From the NCBI RefSeq assembly GCF_039729195.1, contig NZ_CP155796.1, positions 5,394,001 through 5,458,000 of the forward strand: DNA of 64,000 nt, written 5' to 3'. Of this stretch, positions 60,768 through 64,000 are shown in pieces (the first letter of the stretch is position 1; each line of letters begins with the position of its first letter). The notes beneath the pieces were generated by a model. It had not been told where the DNA came from and did no database searches. It saw only the letters and a list, made by a program, of their open reading frames with translations. The position numbers were made by a program, and so were the translations under genes. This DNA comes from Mycobacterium sp. DL. GTDB taxonomy: Bacteria > Actinomycetota > Actinomycetes > Mycobacteriales > Mycobacteriaceae.

Positions 60768-61157
60768 CTAGGCCTGGACGAGCACGTCGTTGCCGACGAC
60801 CCGGACGGGATAGGTGCGGATACTCCACTCAGGCTTCACCGCGGTGGTTCCGGTTGCGAGCTCGAAACCCCATTGATGCCAGGGGCAGAAGATGAACTCC
60901 AGATCGCGCACCATCACCGCGTCACCGGGCACGCTGTCGTCGACGATGTTGCGGCCACGGGCCCGACCCGAGCACAGGGGGCCACCCTCGTGCGGACAGT
61001 AGTTGGCGATCGCATAGAACGTGCCGTTGACGTTGTAGACGCCGACGCCATGACGGCCGATCGGTACGAGTTTGTGTGTACCCGAGGGAATCTCGTCGAC
61101 AGTGGCGACAACGTGTTCGCGCCCCTGCGCCAAGCGGGGCGTCTTGTCCTTCTCCAT
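60768..61157 (-). CDS. Rieske-type [2Fe-2S] ferredoxin
   Basis: A 129-residue Rieske ferredoxin with C54-x-H56 and C91-x2-H94 (CPHEGG, CPWHQW). Small soluble Rieske proteins carry electrons to Rieske oxygenases or act with other monooxygenases. It is the only protein of this kind in the window and lies three bases from the amidohydrolase stop, in a minus-strand operon (63458-59863) without an oxygenase of its own, so it may supply those elsewhere in the island. Confidence 0.93.
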   Translation of the reverse strand: MEKDKTPRLAQGREHVVATVDEIPSGTHKLVPIGRHGVGVYNVNGTFYAIANYCPHEGGPLCSGRARGRNIVDDSVPGDAVMVRDLEFIFCPWHQWGFELATGTTAVKPEWSIRTYPVRVVGNDVLVQA

Positions 61158-61160
61158 CGG

Positions 61161-62306
61161 TTAGAAGACCCGGACCTGACCCTCGAGCGCGGGCACGGTG
61201 TCCGGCACATTCGTATAGGTGGCCATCCCGTTGCGGAACATGATGGCTTCGCGGGCATGCTCGGGCAGGTGCTTGACCAGCCAACGGGGGTCGTCGAAAG
61301 TCCAGTGCGGGTAGTCGCTGGAGAAAAGCAGGATCTTCTCGCACTCCATCCACTCGAAGGCCCGCGTCAACTCGGTCTTGTCCTCGGGATAGTCCAGCGG
61401 CTGCGTGGTGAACTTGATGTGGTCCTTGACGTACTCACTGGGCTTGCGCTTGATGTCGACCCAGGGCTTGCGCGCCTCGTAGAGCGCGTCCATGCGCCAC
61501 ATCAGCGGCAGGATCCACGTGAACGCGTGCTCCACGAACACGATCTTGAGCGTCGGATGGCGGTCGAACGTCCCGTCGAAGATCAGGCTCATCACCTGGT
61601 TCGCCGCCAGCAGCGAGTACGTGACCATGAAATCGTGGTTGTAGCTGGGCAGCCCGACCGGCGGCATCGGCAGTTCGTCGTAGTGACTTCGCGACAGGTG
61701 GCAGCTGACGGGGATGTCGTGCTTGGTGGCTGCCGCCCAGATCGGGTCGTACTTGGGGTTGCCCCATGACGGGCGCGGCTCGGCTTTGATCAGGATCTGC
61801 GACATGTAGGGGTGACCGGCCCAGTTCTCGATCTCGGCGACGCTGTCCTCGGGCGCTTCGATCGCCACGCAGATGGAGCCGCGCCAGCGTTCGTGCCAGT
61901 TGTTGTGGCTGTCCAGCCAGTGATTGGCCTGCCAATGATTCAGTGCGACGGACATGGCGTGCTGGGCTTCGGGGATCCGGGCTGGGTACGCGGCAGGTTC
62001 CAGGATGCAGATGTCGGCGCCGGCCTCCATGATGAGCTGCTTGAACGCCAGATCGGGGTCACTGCAGGCGAACTCGCCGTCCGGGGGGAAAGTGTCCAGG
62101 CGCATCGCATACGAGTGCGCATAGTCGGGGGCGTCGTAGTAGATCTGGTCGCCGACCTTGTGGGTGCCGAAGTACTTGCTTCGCCACGGCTCGGGGATGT
62201 ACTGACCGAGATCGCCGCTGCGCGGCGCCGGGTGCACATCGGAGTCCACACACCGAACAGCGATCCGTTCGGCGGCGGGTACCCGTGGATTGGCGGTAGT
62301 GGTCAT
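61161..62306 (-). CDS. Amidohydrolase family 2 protein
   Basis: A 381-residue metal-dependent TIM-barrel protein with the first metal motif D-x-H intact (CVDSDVHPAP, residues 19-28), histidines in SCHLSRSHYDE and the late motif LLFSSDYPHWTFDDP. It is related to the next protein upstream and more distantly to that at 7688. Such enzymes hydrolyse or decarboxylate carboxylated ring products. Confidence 0.89.
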   Translation of the reverse strand: MTTTANPRVPAAERIAVRCVDSDVHPAPRSGDLGQYIPEPWRSKYFGTHKVGDQIYYDAPDYAHSYAMRLDTFPPDGEFACSDPDLAFKQLIMEAGADICILEPAAYPARIPEAQHAMSVALNHWQANHWLDSHNNWHERWRGSICVAIEAPEDSVAEIENWAGHPYMSQILIKAEPRPSWGNPKYDPIWAAATKHDIPVSCHLSRSHYDELPMPPVGLPSYNHDFMVTYSLLAANQVMSLIFDGTFDRHPTLKIVFVEHAFTWILPLMWRMDALYEARKPWVDIKRKPSEYVKDHIKFTTQPLDYPEDKTELTRAFEWMECEKILLFSSDYPHWTFDDPRWLVKHLPEHAREAIMFRNGMATYTNVPDTVPALEGQVRVF

Positions 62307-62324
62307 GACGGCCTCCTCGTCCCT

Positions 62325-63458
62325 CTACTGTGCCGCAGCCGCGGATGCCACGGATGGAGATGCGGCAACTTCGATGCCGTAGAGCTCTGCGGCGTTGCGC
62401 CAGCACAATTTGTCGCGTTGTTCGGCGCTGTAGGCACTGGGTACCGACAGCTCGTTGAGTTGCCAATGCGGGTAGCTCGACCCGTACATCACCATGTCGT
62501 CCTTGCCGGTGAACCCGGCCCATTCCCCGGCGAAGTCGACATCACCAGGGCCGTCCAGGCTGCCCTGCACGAAGAAGACGTGGCCGGGCAGGTAGTCGCT
62601 GGGCATCTTCGGTGCCCACGGTGTCTGCTCCAGGTGTGGTCTGCCGAAACAGTCCATCCGCCACATGAACGGTGTCAGCATGTCCGCGGCGCCGTCGGCC
62701 CACACCAGCTTCAGCGCGGGATTTCTCTCGAAAACCCCCTCGGCGATCATGTTCATCAGGTGATAGAGGAAGTTCAGCGCCGTGAAACCGACGAACTGCT
62801 CGTACGTGCGGGTCAACCCGTTCGGAGTGGGTGGCAACATGACACCGGACCCGACCTCGAAGTGCACGGCGACCGGGAGGTTCGCGTCGACCGCGGCTTC
62901 CCACAGCGGCCAGTACTGTGGCTTGCCGTAGAGCTCGCGGGACTGCAGCGGGATGCCCAGTTGAACCACTCGGGGGTGGTCCTTGTACTTGTTGATCTCG
63001 CGCAGTGCACCGACGATGTCATCCGGATTGACCCGTATGGTGCCGCGGAATCTGTCGCCGAACTCGGCGTGGTCCAGCCAGCGGGTCACCATCATCTCGT
63101 TGTGCGCAGCGGCGATCGCGGTACCCAGATGCCGATCCGGCATGATGCCGCGCGTCATCGGATGGAGGATGGCGATGTCGACACCGCGCTCGGTGAACAG
63201 GTGCTTGGCAGCCAGCGCAGGGTCCGAGCCCGGATATTCACCGTCGGGTCCTTCGGTGCCCTCGGCGTACTCGCCGCCCGGGGCGCCGTACCAGTCCATC
63301 TCGTAATCCGGGAAGCCGCGGCTTCGGAACGGCTCTTGCATGAACGTCTTGCGCAGGTCCTTGTTGGACTGGGTGAAGATGTGCACGCTGGTGTCGATGA
63401 CGGGAACCTCCACCGGGTCGGCGTCGACGCCTCCCGCCCCGTCACTGAATGCCTTCAC
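62325..63458 (-). CDS. Amidohydrolase family 2 protein, divergent metal site
   Basis: A 377-residue TIM-barrel relative of the preceding protein, start GTG 63458 after GGAG. The first motif is DTSVHIF, with one histidine on strand 1. VAVHFEVGSG matches the middle histidine site, and the late motif is YGSSYPHWQ, with serine where the usual aspartate (SDYPH) is expected. The altered last ligand suggests a changed or lost metal-dependent activity. It heads the minus-strand operon and is divergent from the FadE at 63707. Confidence 0.85.
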   Translation of the reverse strand: MKAFSDGAGGVDADPVEVPVIDTSVHIFTQSNKDLRKTFMQEPFRSRGFPDYEMDWYGAPGGEYAEGTEGPDGEYPGSDPALAAKHLFTERGVDIAILHPMTRGIMPDRHLGTAIAAAHNEMMVTRWLDHAEFGDRFRGTIRVNPDDIVGALREINKYKDHPRVVQLGIPLQSRELYGKPQYWPLWEAAVDANLPVAVHFEVGSGVMLPPTPNGLTRTYEQFVGFTALNFLYHLMNMIAEGVFERNPALKLVWADGAADMLTPFMWRMDCFGRPHLEQTPWAPKMPSDYLPGHVFFVQGSLDGPGDVDFAGEWAGFTGKDDMVMYGSSYPHWQLNELSVPSAYSAEQRDKLCWRNAAELYGIEVAASPSVASAAAAQ

Positions 63459-63661
63459 GCGAACTCCATCCTGTTCTCCGCACGACCAGTGGCACGGTCG
63501 CCGCTACTAGCAGTGTAGATCCTTGTTCTTCATAAGCAAGAACTCAGTTCTCCAGCACATCGCTTACCATCTGCGCTGGTAGAAGTCATTGCTGGTCGGT
63601 CGCTCAGCTTCTCGCTGGCGAAAATGATGACGCATCTGGCGAGAACGTCGACACCGATCAG

Positions 63662-63676
63662 GAGAATGATATTCTC
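63662..63676. promoter_or_regulatory. Operator-like palindrome, copy 4 of GAGAAT-N3-RTTCTC
   Basis: GAGAATGATATTCTC, a perfect inverted repeat, 30 bases before the FadE start at 63707 in a divergent promoter region. The same gap also holds GTTCTT-N7-AAGAAC at 63525-63543, nearer the minus-strand operon. Confidence 0.77.
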
Positions 63677-63706
63677 GCCTGACGGCCGGCCAGAGGAGGC
63701 GAACGG

Positions 63707-64000
63707 GTGCTACTCGAATTCGATGCTGATCAGCGGCTGTGGCAGGAGACCGTGCGCGACGCGGTGTCCAAGCAGTGCCCGGCCTCGCTGATCCGCGACA
63801 TCGCGGAGAACGGCGTCGATCCCGCGCCGCTATGGAGCAGTTACGTCGAGGCGGGCTGGACCGAACTGGTCGACCAGGAGAACGCCGTCGAGTTGGCGAT
63901 CGTTCTCGAGGAATTGGGCAGGGCGACCGACCCGACACCTCTGCTGGCAACCCTGACCCAGTTCGCGCCGCTGGTGGGTGATCGCTTCGACCCGCTCAGC
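63707..64000 (+). CDS. Acyl-CoA dehydrogenase, N-terminal part (runs off window)
   Basis: The 98 visible codons start at GTG 63707 after AGAGGAGGC. The sequence LWQETVRDAVSKQCPASLIR, WSSYVEAGWTELV and AIVLEELGRATDPTPLLATL matches the N-terminal helical domain of FadE-type acyl-CoA dehydrogenases, particularly the short-subunit type seen at 1627. The FAD and catalytic regions lie beyond the window. A GAGAAT-N3-RTTCTC operator lies just upstream. Confidence 0.83.
   Translation, partial: MLLEFDADQRLWQETVRDAVSKQCPASLIRDIAENGVDPAPLWSSYVEAGWTELVDQENAVELAIVLEELGRATDPTPLLATLTQFAPLVGDRFDPLS

Noticed and set aside
63525..63543. GTTCTT-N7-AAGAAC inverted repeat in the 63459-63706 gap
   Set aside because: Resembles an operator but has no second copy in the window and does not fit any of the three operator families, so it is only mentioned with the neighbouring site.
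1..64000. CRISPR arrays, tRNA or rRNA genes, insertion sequences, phage genes
   Set aside because: No repeated spacer structure, no transposase or integrase-like protein and no recognisable RNA gene was seen on reading; short elements could have been missed without a search tool.

Overview
The window is high-GC DNA (third codon positions are mostly G or C), with many GTG and some TTG starts, head-to-tail ATGA/GTGA gene overlaps and apparently short or absent 5' leaders. Together with mycobacterial-type FadE/Ech/Ltp-like proteins, a mycofactocin-coupled SDR, an LLM flavin enzyme, [3Fe-4S] P450 ferredoxins and AveC-like membrane proteins, this points to a fast-growing Mycobacterium/Mycolicibacterium-type actinobacterium. 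I count 70 coding regions; two run off the window ends. I saw no rRNA, tRNA, CRISPR or IS element.

The whole window reads as one large catabolic island for a hydrophobic, probably polycyclic or terpenoid/steroid-like, substrate. Oxygenation is supplied by four Rieske oxygenases, four cytochromes P450 and one TauD-like dioxygenase. Electron supply comes from a KshB-like FAD/2Fe-2S reductase, a Rieske ferredoxin, three [3Fe-4S] ferredoxins and a NuoF-like flavoprotein. Alcohols and aldehydes are handled by SDRs and an ALDH. Ring or side-chain breakdown as CoA thioesters uses seven acyl-CoA dehydrogenases, two crotonases, a CoA-transferase, a thiolase and a DUF35-thiolase fusion. Five amidohydrolase-superfamily proteins and several alpha/beta hydrolases are interspersed.

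Layout. 1-1521: truncated TetR divergent from a crotonase. 1627-7441 (minus): module A, CMD-Rieske-small partner-amidohydrolase-SnoaL-two FadE. 7688-15406 (plus): amidohydrolase and a beta-oxidation operon. 15701-22384: Rieske D, its TetR, P450, mycofactocin SDR, second TetR. 22368-31589: accessory dehydrogenases, hydrolase, LLM, epimerase and FadE genes. 31605-40227: AveC-MoxR-VWA operon, tandemly duplicated AveC/TetR divergons, an EXPERA (emopamil-binding-like) protein and ALDH. 40424-50666: modules B and C (Rieske-small partner-amidohydrolase-MarR; reductase-SDR-Rieske-small partner-TauD-CMD-P450-ferredoxin). 50761-59262 (minus): P450-ferredoxin-P450, two beta-hydroxyacid dehydrogenases, hydrolase, DUF35-thiolase, ferredoxin and NuoF-like protein. 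59299-64000: small unknown, hydrolase, Rieske ferredoxin, two amidohydrolases, and the start of a FadE.

The most interesting structure is (i) a roughly 110-residue protein of unknown family encoded directly after three of the four Rieske subunits, with twice-repeated linkage to an amidohydrolase that has lost its HxH metal motif; and (ii) three separate operator families written into the intergenic DNA: GAGAAT-N3-RTTCTC (four copies across the whole 64 kb), ATAC-N6-GTAT (six copies, tied to three paralogous TetRs) and CAAGTACTTG (near the MarR gene).
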